From positions 1 through 9,521 of the forward strand of contig JBHGBB010000161.1 of assembly GCA_041946755.1 (NCBI GenBank): a DNA stretch of 9,521 bases, written 5' to 3'. This document shows positions 1 to 6,260 of the stretch, one piece after another. Below the pieces are notes generated by a model. The model saw only the letters and a program-made list of their open reading frames with translations. It made no database searches and was not told where the DNA came from. The translations under genes and the position numbers were made by a program. Position 1 is the stretch's first letter. Each line of letters begins with the position of its first letter. This stretch comes from JBHGBB01 sp041946755. GTDB taxonomy: Bacteria > UBP4 > UBA4092 > JAOAEQ01.

Positions 1-13
1 TATATAATATATA

Positions 14-22
14 TGTTATACT
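14..22 (+). promoter_or_regulatory. Candidate extended -10 promoter element for the three-gene cassette
   Basis: The sequence TGTTATACT fits the extended -10 pattern TGnTATACT (5 of 6 matches to TATAAT). It would start transcription near position 29, about 34 bases before the first ATG. The -35 region would fall at or beyond the left edge, so it cannot be checked. The surroundings are almost pure A/T, which makes chance matches likely, and the operon may begin further left. Confidence 0.3.
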
Positions 23-62
23 AATTTTTGATATATTTGTAAAATATTAGGAGATTATATAT

Positions 63-293
63 ATGGTTAAACCGACAATAAACGGAGAAACTAAAGAAGA
101 TAGATTTAAAAGAATAGCATCTATGAGAACCGAGAGAATCTTGAATGACCTTAGACTATTAGGAAATTGTTCAAACCGGTCTGTTTATTCATATTCCGAA
201 GAGGATATTAATAAAATATTTAGTGCAATCGACATAGAGCTTAAACGTATAAAAATATTATTTAGTAAACCTAAGAATATTTTTAAATTATAG
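63..293 (+). CDS. Small uncharacterised protein, first gene of the MORC-like ATPase cassette
   Basis: This is a 76-residue protein of unknown function. The start is supported by AGGAG at 49-53, nine bases upstream of the ATG. It looks like two charged amphipathic helices (about residues 10-33 and 44-70) joined by a conserved-looking segment, LGNCSNRSVYSYSEEDI. There is no signal peptide, membrane segment or catalytic motif. From memory, short bacterial and archaeal proteins with a similar LGNCSNRS-Y-Y-EED core exist as hypothetical proteins; I could not check this. Its TAG stop overlaps the AGGAGG that serves the next gene, which points to translational coupling with the ATPase. A partner or adaptor of the ATPase is the natural guess, but nothing in the sequence proves it. 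Codons are AT-rich like the two genes that follow and unlike the right block. Confidence 0.8.
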   Translation: MVKPTINGETKEDRFKRIASMRTERILNDLRLLGNCSNRSVYSYSEEDINKIFSAIDIELKRIKILFSKPKNIFKL

Positions 294-297
294 GAGG
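292..297 (+). promoter_or_regulatory. Shine-Dalgarno of the ATPase gene overlapping the upstream stop codon
   Basis: A perfect AGGAGG sits five bases before the ATG at 303. Its first two bases are the last two of the TAG stop (291-293) of the 76-residue gene. Ribosomes terminating on the first gene therefore sit on the initiation site of the second, a typical arrangement for translational coupling. Confidence 0.8.
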
Positions 298-302
298 AAT
301 TT

Positions 303-2036
303 ATGGCACCTTTATTAACACAACAATATTGGCCGGGCAGGATTACGATAGCAGATCCCGTAAGATTGATAAATGAAATTGCGAGACGATACGAAACATT
401 GGAAAGAGTAGTAATGGAATACATCGATAACGCGATTGACGATGCTGATGATATGGCCGAAAAGAACAACGGGAAATATCCCTATCAAATAAAGATAAAT
501 ATTATTATTGATAGAGAATCAAAAAGAGTTATTATTAAAGATAATTGTAGGGGTATGGATTTTAATACCCTTAGCAGAATAGTGCATAAAATTGGAGAAT
601 CACAAAAGAGAGCATGCCCTTGGTTGAACGGACAGTTTGGTTTCGGCGTACACGCATTTAGAGGATTTTGCAATGAGATTATTTTTCGCACGAAACATAA
701 AGATGACCTTCATTATGTTTTAAAGATCTATAAAGATAGTTTGGATGTAAAAAAACCTTTTTTAGATAGTGGAACTTTTCATTCAAATACAGGTACCGGT
801 ACGGTTGTTACTTTACAAAAATTCGATGAAGACTTTTTTGATGGACTAACAGTCGAAATTATAAAAGAAGAAATAGAAACACATTTTGAGACCCTCCTTA
901 GGAAAGCTAATCTTAGCATACAGGTTGGGTATAGGAATGATAAAAATTTACAATGCGAACCCTATGCATATGATAGAATTCCCGGAGAAGCTTTTCATAA
1001 AAAAGAAAATATCAAACACTTAGGTATAGAATATCCAATTGATATTTTTCTTAAGGTTGCGGATGTTCCAGTTACGGCAGAGTCAAGAAGACCCAGGTTT
1101 TTTTCAAAAGGCAGAAGAATTTTATTTATTAAAGATGATAAATCCTTTATAAATAAATCTAAATATAGAACTATTGTGTGGGACCATACGAATTTAGCCG
1201 GATATATCGAAGTCGGTAATCTAGTTGAGCCAGTTATCACTAGGGATACTTTCCAAAGAGGTAAGGGTAGATCGTTACTTTATGATACTATTTTACAGCT
1301 AGAAGAAGAAATTAAACTAGCAATTGATGAGATAAATAAAAAATATGAAGATCACAGCCTAAACCAATTGGAGGATGTCATTGGGCGAGCTTTAAGGAAA
1401 TTAGCCAGGGAAGACGCATTAAAATTTAAAGTCGACTATGTGGTTGGAGGAGATGATACTACATTAGCATTAGGGGGTGGTTCAGCAACAGTGGGCGATC
1501 TCGGAGGCCCAATTGGAAAAAGAGGAGGATCAGGATTGGAAACGCCACATTTAGGGGAGGGACCATTTGAAGGGCCTAGCGGAGAAGGTAAGGGTAATCT
1601 TCAGGGTTTTGGAGAGGGAGGTCCTTTACCGAAAGAGGGTGATTCTGATTATCAAGGAACCAGAAGAAAAAGCTCAGGTTTTTCAATCCAATTCAAAAAT
1701 ATTCCAGCAGATATTGATGGTAATTATATGAGATCAGATTTCGCAAATGGCTCAATAATCGTTAATATGGAACATCCGGATTTTAAAGAGAGATTTGAAA
1801 GAACAAGAAAAGGTGAACTAAAGGTTACTGAAAGAATGGTATCCTATGTAGCGGCGGTCATTAGTATTCACTATAAAGATCAATACTATGAAAAATATCA
1901 TAATCAACCAGAATCTAGGACCGATTTGTTTGATGAACAAGTAGAATTTGTTTTTCGACTAGAACGAACATTATTGCCCTTTATTAAAGAAATAAAATCT
2001 ATGATGCTCTCAACAGAATTAGAACAACAGGTGTAA
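303..2036 (+). CDS. GHKL/Hsp90-fold ATPase, MORC-like, with glycine-rich linker and C-terminal domain
   Basis: This 577-residue protein is a probable cytoplasmic ATP-dependent conformational switch. The N-terminal Bergerat fold is clear. The N box VMEYIDNAIDDAD gives the expected catalytic Glu39 and Mg-binding Asn43. The second motif is DNCRGM (Asp80, Gly84), the lid motif NGQFGFGVHAFRG covers 109-121, and TGTGTVV (163-169) is the fourth motif. A second S5-like transducer domain follows at about 175-345 and contains ITRDTFQRGKG (312-322; Lys321 could be the ATP-contacting lysine). Residues about 382-446 form a Gly-rich, probably flexible linker. A compact C-terminal domain (about 458-577) contains IIVNMEHPDF and a helical VSYVAAVISIHY segment. 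MutL, Hsp90 and topoisomerase VI B are unlikely given the different C-terminus. Prokaryotic MORC-like ATPases are known from restriction-modification neighbourhoods, so a defence role is inferred. The exact family is not established. Confidence 0.85.
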   Translation: MAPLLTQQYWPGRITIADPVRLINEIARRYETLERVVMEYIDNAIDDADDMAEKNNGKYPYQIKINIIIDRESKRVIIKDNCRGMDFNTLSRIVHKIGESQKRACPWLNGQFGFGVHAFRGFCNEIIFRTKHKDDLHYVLKIYKDSLDVKKPFLDSGTFHSNTGTGTVVTLQKFDEDFFDGLTVEIIKEEIETHFETLLRKANLSIQVGYRNDKNLQCEPYAYDRIPGEAFHKKENIKHLGIEYPIDIFLKVADVPVTAESRRPRFFSKGRRILFIKDDKSFINKSKYRTIVWDHTNLAGYIEVGNLVEPVITRDTFQRGKGRSLLYDTILQLEEEIKLAIDEINKKYEDHSLNQLEDVIGRALRKLAREDALKFKVDYVVGGDDTTLALGGGSATVGDLGGPIGKRGGSGLETPHLGEGPFEGPSGEGKGNLQGFGEGGPLPKEGDSDYQGTRRKSSGFSIQFKNIPADIDGNYMRSDFANGSIIVNMEHPDFKERFERTRKGELKVTERMVSYVAAVISIHYKDQYYEKYHNQPESRTDLFDEQVEFVFRLERTLLPFIKEIKSMMLSTELEQQV

Positions 2037-2037
2037 A

Positions 2038-2880
2038 ATGACAGATATTCAAATCGGAGAATTAATTGATAAAATAGGTCCTTTCAATAATCGTATAAGG
2101 GATAGCGAAGGATATGAAAAAATTTCTCTTATGTGGGATGTTGGGAATATTCTGATAGAACAGGGTATAAAAAAAATACATCCTGTAGCATGGAAAATTC
2201 AGGAGACAAGCTATATAACAAGAGATCTGCTTAGTTACTGTTATAGAATTAGAAGAAAATGGACATCAAAATCTGAACTATATAAGCTTTTTCATAACGT
2301 CAAATCATTCACTGCTTTTAGAGAATCATTACCATTAATAGAAAACGAGAAATTCATATTAAATAATAACGAAATACAAGAAATAGTAAATTTATTAAAT
2401 AAAGAAAACACCAAAGAAGTAATTCAAAAAATATTAATATTAAAAAGTAAAATAATAAATATTAAAAATGATAGGCGACAAAGATTAAACGAAGTTGAAG
2501 AAGAAGAAAGGATATTTAAAGGTTTTTATAGTTATATACTTGATATCATAAAACAGGAAAATATAATAGAAATTAATAAAATAAAAGAAGATATTAATCA
2601 GGACGATCTATTGAAGCTCTCGCAAATGTGTATGGCTATTGCTGTTGATAACTATAGAGGGCCAGAAGACATTAAAACGAGAAAAGAAATAGGATTATTT
2701 AAAGAATTTATAGATAAAATTTTACCCCTTTCCGTAGCAGATAAACAGAAAAAAGCGAGATTTAAAAGGAAAATCGCAGCTGATAAGTTAATAGAACTGG
2801 CAGATATACTTAATTCAATTCGACTTGGTGAGTCTTTATCTGATATAAGAAAAAGATTAAATATAAATATTGGTTTATAA
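2038..2880 (+). CDS. Uncharacterised all-helical protein, possibly DUF1016_N-like N-terminus
   Basis: This 280-residue protein is the third gene of the cassette. It starts one base after the ATPase stop, with a weak AGGTG (2029-2033) four bases upstream, so it probably depends on coupled translation. It is predicted to be almost entirely helical and cytoplasmic. Residues about 28-75 (LMWDVGNILIEQG, then SYITRDLLSYCYRIRRKW) recall the spacing of the DUF1016_N domain of YhcG-type proteins, where a WxxGxxI helix precedes an S..NL..MRRFY-like helix. This is a weak visual match. No PDDEXK nuclease motif follows. Residues 92-101 (TAFRESLPLI) look like a conserved core. The middle (about 120-190) is rich in Lys, Glu, Ile and Asn, and a basic patch KQKKARFKRK lies at 236-245. 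Position 2401-2460 has only 8 G or C. Its role is unknown; nucleic-acid binding or an ATPase partner is possible. Confidence 0.85.
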   Translation: MTDIQIGELIDKIGPFNNRIRDSEGYEKISLMWDVGNILIEQGIKKIHPVAWKIQETSYITRDLLSYCYRIRRKWTSKSELYKLFHNVKSFTAFRESLPLIENEKFILNNNEIQEIVNLLNKENTKEVIQKILILKSKIINIKNDRRQRLNEVEEEERIFKGFYSYILDIIKQENIIEINKIKEDINQDDLLKLSQMCMAIAVDNYRGPEDIKTRKEIGLFKEFIDKILPLSVADKQKKARFKRKIAADKLIELADILNSIRLGESLSDIRKRLNINIGL

Positions 2881-2881
2881 T

Positions 2882-3874
2882 TTAAAGGTTTTTTCCCACC
2901 AATAGGCATCGCACCAAATGCCCTGGTTGCTTTTTTTCTAGTTCCGGGATTTCGGTTTTACAGCGGGCGATCGCTTCCGGACATCGGGTATGAAACCGGC
3001 AGCCGGTCGGGAAATGCAACGGGTCTGGTACCGTCCCCTGAATTGCATTCAATCTGGTCTTCCCAACCTCCAGTTTATCTAGTCTAGGTATCGACTGTAA
3101 CAGGCATTTGGTATAGGGACATAATGCATTCGAGAAAATCGTTTCAACCTTGGCATATTCAACTATCTGGCCGGCATACATCACCGCTACCTGATTCGCG
3201 AATCCGGCAATAACTCCTAAATCATGCGTGATAATTAATATCGAAGATTGGAATTGCTGTTTCAACTGTTGCATTAACTCTAATATCTGCGCTTGAACCG
3301 TAACATCTAGCGCGGTAGTCGGTTCATCAGCGATTAATAACGCCGGATTACAGGCTAACGCCATGGCAATCATCGCCCGCTGCCGCATGCCGCCGGATAA
3401 TTGATGCGGATATTCATACGCTCGTTCTTTCGCAGAAGGGATGTTAACCAAATCCAGCATCCGAATCGCTTCCTGGTAGGCTTCATGTTTATGCATCTGT
3501 TTATGGAGCATAAAAACTTCCGCTATCTGGTTCCCGATAGAGAATACCGGATTCAATGACGTCATCGGCTCCTGGAATATCATGGCAATCTCATTCCCTC
3601 GAATCCGGCGCATCTCTTCTTCCGGTAATTCAATCAAATTCCGGTCTTTAAATCGGATTGAGCCGTTAACAATCTTTCCCGGTGGATATTGGATTAATCT
3701 TAATATTGAAAGCGCACTTACACTTTTCCCACACCCGGACTCCCCAACTAATCCCAATACTTCTCCTTTTTTAATCGAAAACGATACCCCATCCACGGCA
3801 CGAGATACTCCGTCCGGGGTAAAGAAATGAGTCTGAAGATTATCTACCTTAAGCAGTATGTTGTTATCAGGCAT
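2882..3874 (-). CDS. oppD: Peptide/nickel ABC transporter ATP-binding protein OppD/DppD
   Basis: This is the cytoplasmic ATPase that powers oligopeptide (or dipeptide/nickel-class) import together with OppB and OppC. At 330 residues it is full length for the family. Visible motifs are Walker A GESGCGKS (44-51), Q-loop Gln101 in FQEPMTSLNP, signature LSGGM (159-163), Walker B LLIADEP (179-185), D-loop ALD and switch His217. The C-terminal oligopeptide-transporter extension carries Cys292, Cys298, Cys305 and Cys323, the four-cysteine pattern associated in this family with an iron-sulfur cluster. The ATG has no clear Shine-Dalgarno sequence upstream. The gene is separated from oppC by a 192-base repeat-rich spacer. 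The usual partner oppF does not follow; the convergent cassette ends one base away. OppD could pair with an OppF encoded elsewhere or act as a homodimer. Substrate specificity (Opp, Dpp or App) cannot be read from the ATPase. Confidence 0.95.
   Translation of the reverse strand: MPDNNILLKVDNLQTHFFTPDGVSRAVDGVSFSIKKGEVLGLVGESGCGKSVSALSILRLIQYPPGKIVNGSIRFKDRNLIELPEEEMRRIRGNEIAMIFQEPMTSLNPVFSIGNQIAEVFMLHKQMHKHEAYQEAIRMLDLVNIPSAKERAYEYPHQLSGGMRQRAMIAMALACNPALLIADEPTTALDVTVQAQILELMQQLKQQFQSSILIITHDLGVIAGFANQVAVMYAGQIVEYAKVETIFSNALCPYTKCLLQSIPRLDKLEVGKTRLNAIQGTVPDPLHFPTGCRFHTRCPEAIARCKTEIPELEKKQPGHLVRCLLVGKNL
2911..2937 (+). terminator. Candidate intrinsic terminator of the cassette, inside oppD antisense
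   Basis: On the plus strand GCACCA (2911-2916) can pair with TGGTTGC (2924-2930), giving six pairs, one bulged T and a seven-base loop. It is followed directly by seven T residues (2931-2937). This lies 31 bases past the stop of the helical gene and within the oppD 3' coding sequence, so the same bases encode Lys-Lys-Gln-Pro-Gly-His on the other strand. The stem is short, and an alternative GGCAT/ATGCC hairpin (2905-2909 with 2918-2922) would compete with it. Confidence 0.45.
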
Positions 3875-3897
3875 AGACTAACCAACCAGATAAATAT

Positions 3898-4063
3898 AAA
3901 TTCGAATATCGAATATCGAAATCCGAAACAATCAAACAATAGAAACAAATCCAATAACCGAAAAAACAAAGACCCAAAACTATTTGTGCATTATATTCTT
4001 TGATTTTTCCGTTTTTTAAGTTTATATATTTGTTTCGATATTCGGATTTCGGATTTCCGATTT
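3898..4063. repeat. Long interrupted quasi-palindrome in the oppC-oppD spacer
   Basis: The 192-base spacer 3875-4066 has no gene. Its two ends are imperfect inverted copies: GAATATCGAAA at 3911-3921 is the exact reverse complement of 4033-4043, and CGAAATCCGAA at 3917-3927 of 4041-4051. CAAAG (3967-3971) matches CTTTG (3998-4002) near the centre. The left arm also holds a direct repeat of GAATATC (3904-3910 and 3911-3917). The outer ends, AAATTCGAA and TTCCGATTT, are also roughly complementary. This looks like a non-coding dispersed repeat or a small MITE-like element; a structured operon spacer is the alternative. No target-site duplication is evident to me. Confidence 0.6.
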
Positions 4064-4066
4064 GCC

Positions 4067-5155
4067 TTACATAATCACATTCGGATCGAATGCATCCCGG
4101 AGCCCATCACCAAGAAAATTAAAGGCTAAAACCGTAATAAAAATAAAGAATCCGGGAATTAATATCCAGGGATATTGTTCTAATACTACAATATTCTGGG
4201 CGACACTCAACATATTCCCCCAACTCGCTTGCGGTTCGACAATCCCTAATCCTAATAGACTCAACGCTGATTCCGCTAAAATATATCCGGGAATACTTAA
4301 AGTAGCGGAAACAATGGCAAACGAAAAGGTATTCGGAAGAATATGTTTTAAGATAATCTTCCAGGTGCTGACTCCTAACGCCCGGGCTGCAAGAACATAT
4401 TCCCGTTCTCGAATCGAGAGTACCATGCCCCGGATAACCCGGGCTAATCCCGCCCAACCGATAAAGCTCATAATAAGTACTATCATAAAAAACACTTCTA
4501 TTGAATCCAGGTTGAACCCTAAAAAAGCGGCACGTAACGCCAGCATCAGAAACAATCCGGGGACCATCATAATAATTTCACCAGCCCGCATCATTAAGTA
4601 GTCGAAAGTGCCACCGAAATAACCGGAAATCCCGCCGAGTATCATGCCGATAGTGAACGAAATAATCACTCCGAAAATCCCGATAAATAACGAGACCCGG
4701 CCGCCGAATAGAATACGGGAGAAAAGGTCTCGACCGGAAGGGTCGGTACCAAATAAAAAGATATGCCCCGGTTCTTTAACGCCAAATAGATGGAACGTTT
4801 GTTTGGTTAATCCACCCTGAATGGTTTCGGTTCGATTAGTAAAGAAATAAAGATAATTCTTCTGAGTAGTATCAGGCAGATATTTCCGCTGGTAGGTTTG
4901 GGTATCAAGTTGTAAGGTATATTCATAAACGAAAGGCCGGAAACTGAACTGGCCTTGATGATCAATGAAATGGATTCTTGTCGGAGGCTGATTGGCGTTA
5001 TTCCGGAAATCTTCATAATAAGGATAAGGAGCAAGAAAATGAGCGAAGATCGCTGAAAAATAGAGGAGCCCTAATACCCAGAGACCGAGCATGGCCATCT
5101 TATGGCGACGGAGCCTACGGAACGCTATCCTTATTGGAGAATTAGTCTTGTTCAT
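4067..5155 (-). CDS. oppC: Peptide ABC transporter permease OppC/DppC
   Basis: This is one of the two inner-membrane channel subunits of the peptide importer. The protein has 362 residues. TM1 lies at about 21-43, followed by an extracytoplasmic stretch of roughly 90 residues and the family hallmark FGTDPSGRDLFSRILFGGR (135-153). The remaining membrane segments lie at about 154-180, 194-213, 219-241, 280-300 and 330-348. The EAA loop that contacts the ATPase is EYVLAARALG...ILKHILPN (252-275). The C-terminus LGDGLRDAFDP is typical. The segment between TM1 and FGTD is longer than in the roughly 300-residue E. coli OppC and accounts for most of the extra length. The ATG at 5155 follows an in-operon spacer with no Shine-Dalgarno, and TM1 placement supports this start. 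The gene lies between oppB and oppD. Assignment to Opp rather than Dpp is by operon type only. Confidence 0.95.
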   Translation of the reverse strand: MNKTNSPIRIAFRRLRRHKMAMLGLWVLGLLYFSAIFAHFLAPYPYYEDFRNNANQPPTRIHFIDHQGQFSFRPFVYEYTLQLDTQTYQRKYLPDTTQKNYLYFFTNRTETIQGGLTKQTFHLFGVKEPGHIFLFGTDPSGRDLFSRILFGGRVSLFIGIFGVIISFTIGMILGGISGYFGGTFDYLMMRAGEIIMMVPGLFLMLALRAAFLGFNLDSIEVFFMIVLIMSFIGWAGLARVIRGMVLSIREREYVLAARALGVSTWKIILKHILPNTFSFAIVSATLSIPGYILAESALSLLGLGIVEPQASWGNMLSVAQNIVVLEQYPWILIPGFFIFITVLAFNFLGDGLRDAFDPNVIM

Positions 5156-5162
5156 TTAAAAT

Positions 5163-5202
5163 TTAGCATTTAGCATTTTAAATTTCATATTTATAATGCT
5201 AA
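5163..5202. repeat. TTAGCATT tandem/palindrome in the oppB-oppC spacer
   Basis: TTAGCATT occurs at 5163-5170 and 5170-5177, and its reverse complement AATGCTAA at 5195-5202. The arms 5170-5185 and 5187-5202 match as an inverted repeat at 14 of 16 positions around one central base, so the spacer is a near-perfect AT-rich palindrome. It occupies the place where the oppC ribosome-binding site would be expected. No run of T follows on the minus strand that would make it a classical terminator. Confidence 0.6.
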
Positions 5203-5230
5203 TTTTACAATTTGCTATGATTAGGTGGAA

Positions 5231-6196
5231 TTAACTATACCGTATCCTTGGATCGCTTACTGCCAATAGTACATCAGCAATTAGATTTCCAATTATTAAT
5301 AATAGTCCACCCATAAGTAAATCAGCCATAATCACGAAAATATCCTGGCTCATAACCGCTTCCAGCATTAGGCGACCTAATCCCGGCCAGGAACAGATGA
5401 TTTCGGTTAGCGCCGCCCCGGTTAATAAGTCGGATAATGAATAGCCGAAAATGGTTATCATCGGATTAATCGAATTCCGGAGCGTATGTTTGAAGATAAC
5501 GGCTTTTTCTTTTAATCCTTTTGCCCGGGCAGTGATAACATACTGTGCCCGAAGGTTTTCCAGCATATTTCCCCGCATGATTCGGGATAAACTGGCGATA
5601 GCATTAAATCCTAGCACCGCAGCCGGGATAATCAGATGATACAAATAATCGAGTATTTTACCGAATATCGACATGGTATCATGGTCAGCAGCAACCATGC
5701 CTCCGACCGGCAACCAGCCGGTTGTTGCGGCAAAGAATAATAGAAGGAACGCAACAAAGAAAGTGGGTAATGACATTCCGACATAAGAGAATAACGAGAA
5801 GAATTTATCGACCCAGGAATATTGTTTAACAGCGCAATATATCCCGATCGGTATCGCTAGTCCCCAAGAGATGATTAATGCGGCGATACTTAAAATCAGG
5901 GTGTTTCCCAGACGCGCGATAATCAATGAGCTTACCGGAGTATGATAGGAGAATGAATATCCTAAATCGAATTGGATTAATCCGCGGACCCACATCAGAT
6001 ATTGCATCCAAAGCGGTTTATCGAGATGGAATTGTTCCCGCATCTTTTCGATGGTATCGGGAGAAATTTGGGGGTTCAACCGGAGTTGGTCGAAATAGTC
6101 GCCGGGAGCGAGTTGGATTACCAAGAACGATAATAGGGTCATTCCGAGAAGAATCGGAATGAGATGTAATAACCGCCGAAGGATATATGCTAGCAA
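5231..6196 (-). CDS. oppB: Peptide ABC transporter permease OppB/DppB
   Basis: This is the second inner-membrane channel subunit of the importer. The 321-residue length is normal for the family. The N-terminus MLAYILRRLLHLIPILLGMTLLSF fits the conserved OppB start, with TM1 at about 9-29. LDKPLWMQYLMWVRGLIQFDLGYSF is the usual periplasmic segment, and further membrane segments lie at about 96-122, 133-158, 185-205, 247-268 and 290-312. The EAA loop is QYVITARAKG...FKHTLRN (218-241). The C-terminus DPRIRY is typical. The start codon is TTG at 6196: an in-frame TAA lies 18 bases upstream and the next methionine (residue 19) is inside TM1, so TTG is the only sensible start. No Shine-Dalgarno is visible before it, which suggests poor or coupled initiation. 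A repeat-like 77-base spacer separates it from oppA. Confidence 0.95.
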   Translation of the reverse strand: MLAYILRRLLHLIPILLGMTLLSFLVIQLAPGDYFDQLRLNPQISPDTIEKMREQFHLDKPLWMQYLMWVRGLIQFDLGYSFSYHTPVSSLIIARLGNTLILSIAALIISWGLAIPIGIYCAVKQYSWVDKFFSLFSYVGMSLPTFFVAFLLLFFAATTGWLPVGGMVAADHDTMSIFGKILDYLYHLIIPAAVLGFNAIASLSRIMRGNMLENLRAQYVITARAKGLKEKAVIFKHTLRNSINPMITIFGYSLSDLLTGAALTEIICSWPGLGRLMLEAVMSQDIFVIMADLLMGGLLLIIGNLIADVLLAVSDPRIRYS

Positions 6197-6219
6197 AGCA
6201 AGAAAAAGTAGTTAGATCC

Positions 6220-6260
6220 GAGATGCGAGTGGTTAGTGGTATTCACTCGCCCCTCATCTC
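6220..6260. repeat. Hairpin-forming repeat in the oppA-oppB spacer
   Basis: GCGAGTG (6225-6231) pairs with CACTCGC (6244-6250) around a 12-base loop. GAGAT (6220-6224) can extend the stem with ATCTC (6256-6260) across a five-base bulge. The flanking bases 6255-6283 resemble 8068-8094 beside secG, sharing ACACTCGC and then T-TATT, and GATGCGAGTG (6222-6231) resembles GATGCAAGTG (8001-8010). It therefore looks like one member of a dispersed repeat family. It is not followed by a U-tract on the minus strand, so a processing or stability element, or plain repeat DNA, is likelier than a terminator. Confidence 0.5.

Noticed and set aside
185..469. 94-residue minus-strand frame opposite the start of the ATPase gene
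   Set aside because: It covers the coupled junction of two well-supported plus-strand genes and has no supporting signal.
303..2036. Identification of the ATPase as MutL, HtpG or topoisomerase VI subunit B
   Set aside because: The nucleotide-binding motifs are shared by the superfamily, but the Gly-rich linker and the C-terminal domain do not resemble any of these, and no matching partner genes are nearby.
63..2880. Assignment of the cassette to a named defence system such as Zorya, BREX, Thoeris or a toxin-antitoxin pair
   Set aside because: I see no MotAB, PglZ, TIR, helicase, methylase or known toxin fold. Only the GHKL ATPase is recognisable, so a specific name would be invented.
2652..2909. 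85-residue minus-strand frame spanning the junction between the cassette and oppD
   Set aside because: It is antisense to the third cassette gene and overlaps the oppD 3' end in another frame. It has no family features; its hydrophobic look comes from reverse-reading Lys/Ile/Asn-rich codons.
3898..4063. CRISPR array or insertion sequence in the oppC-oppD spacer
   Set aside because: There are no regularly spaced identical repeats and no transposase frame; the structure is a single imperfect inverted repeat.
4062..4601. 179-residue open frame on the plus strand
   Set aside because: It lies wholly antisense to the clear oppC gene, has no recognisable domain or ribosome-binding site, and its Ser/Pro/Arg/Ile-rich composition is that of a reverse-strand shadow.
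5926..6162. 78-residue plus-strand frame within oppB
   Set aside because: It is antisense to conserved OppB sequence and has no recognisable features.
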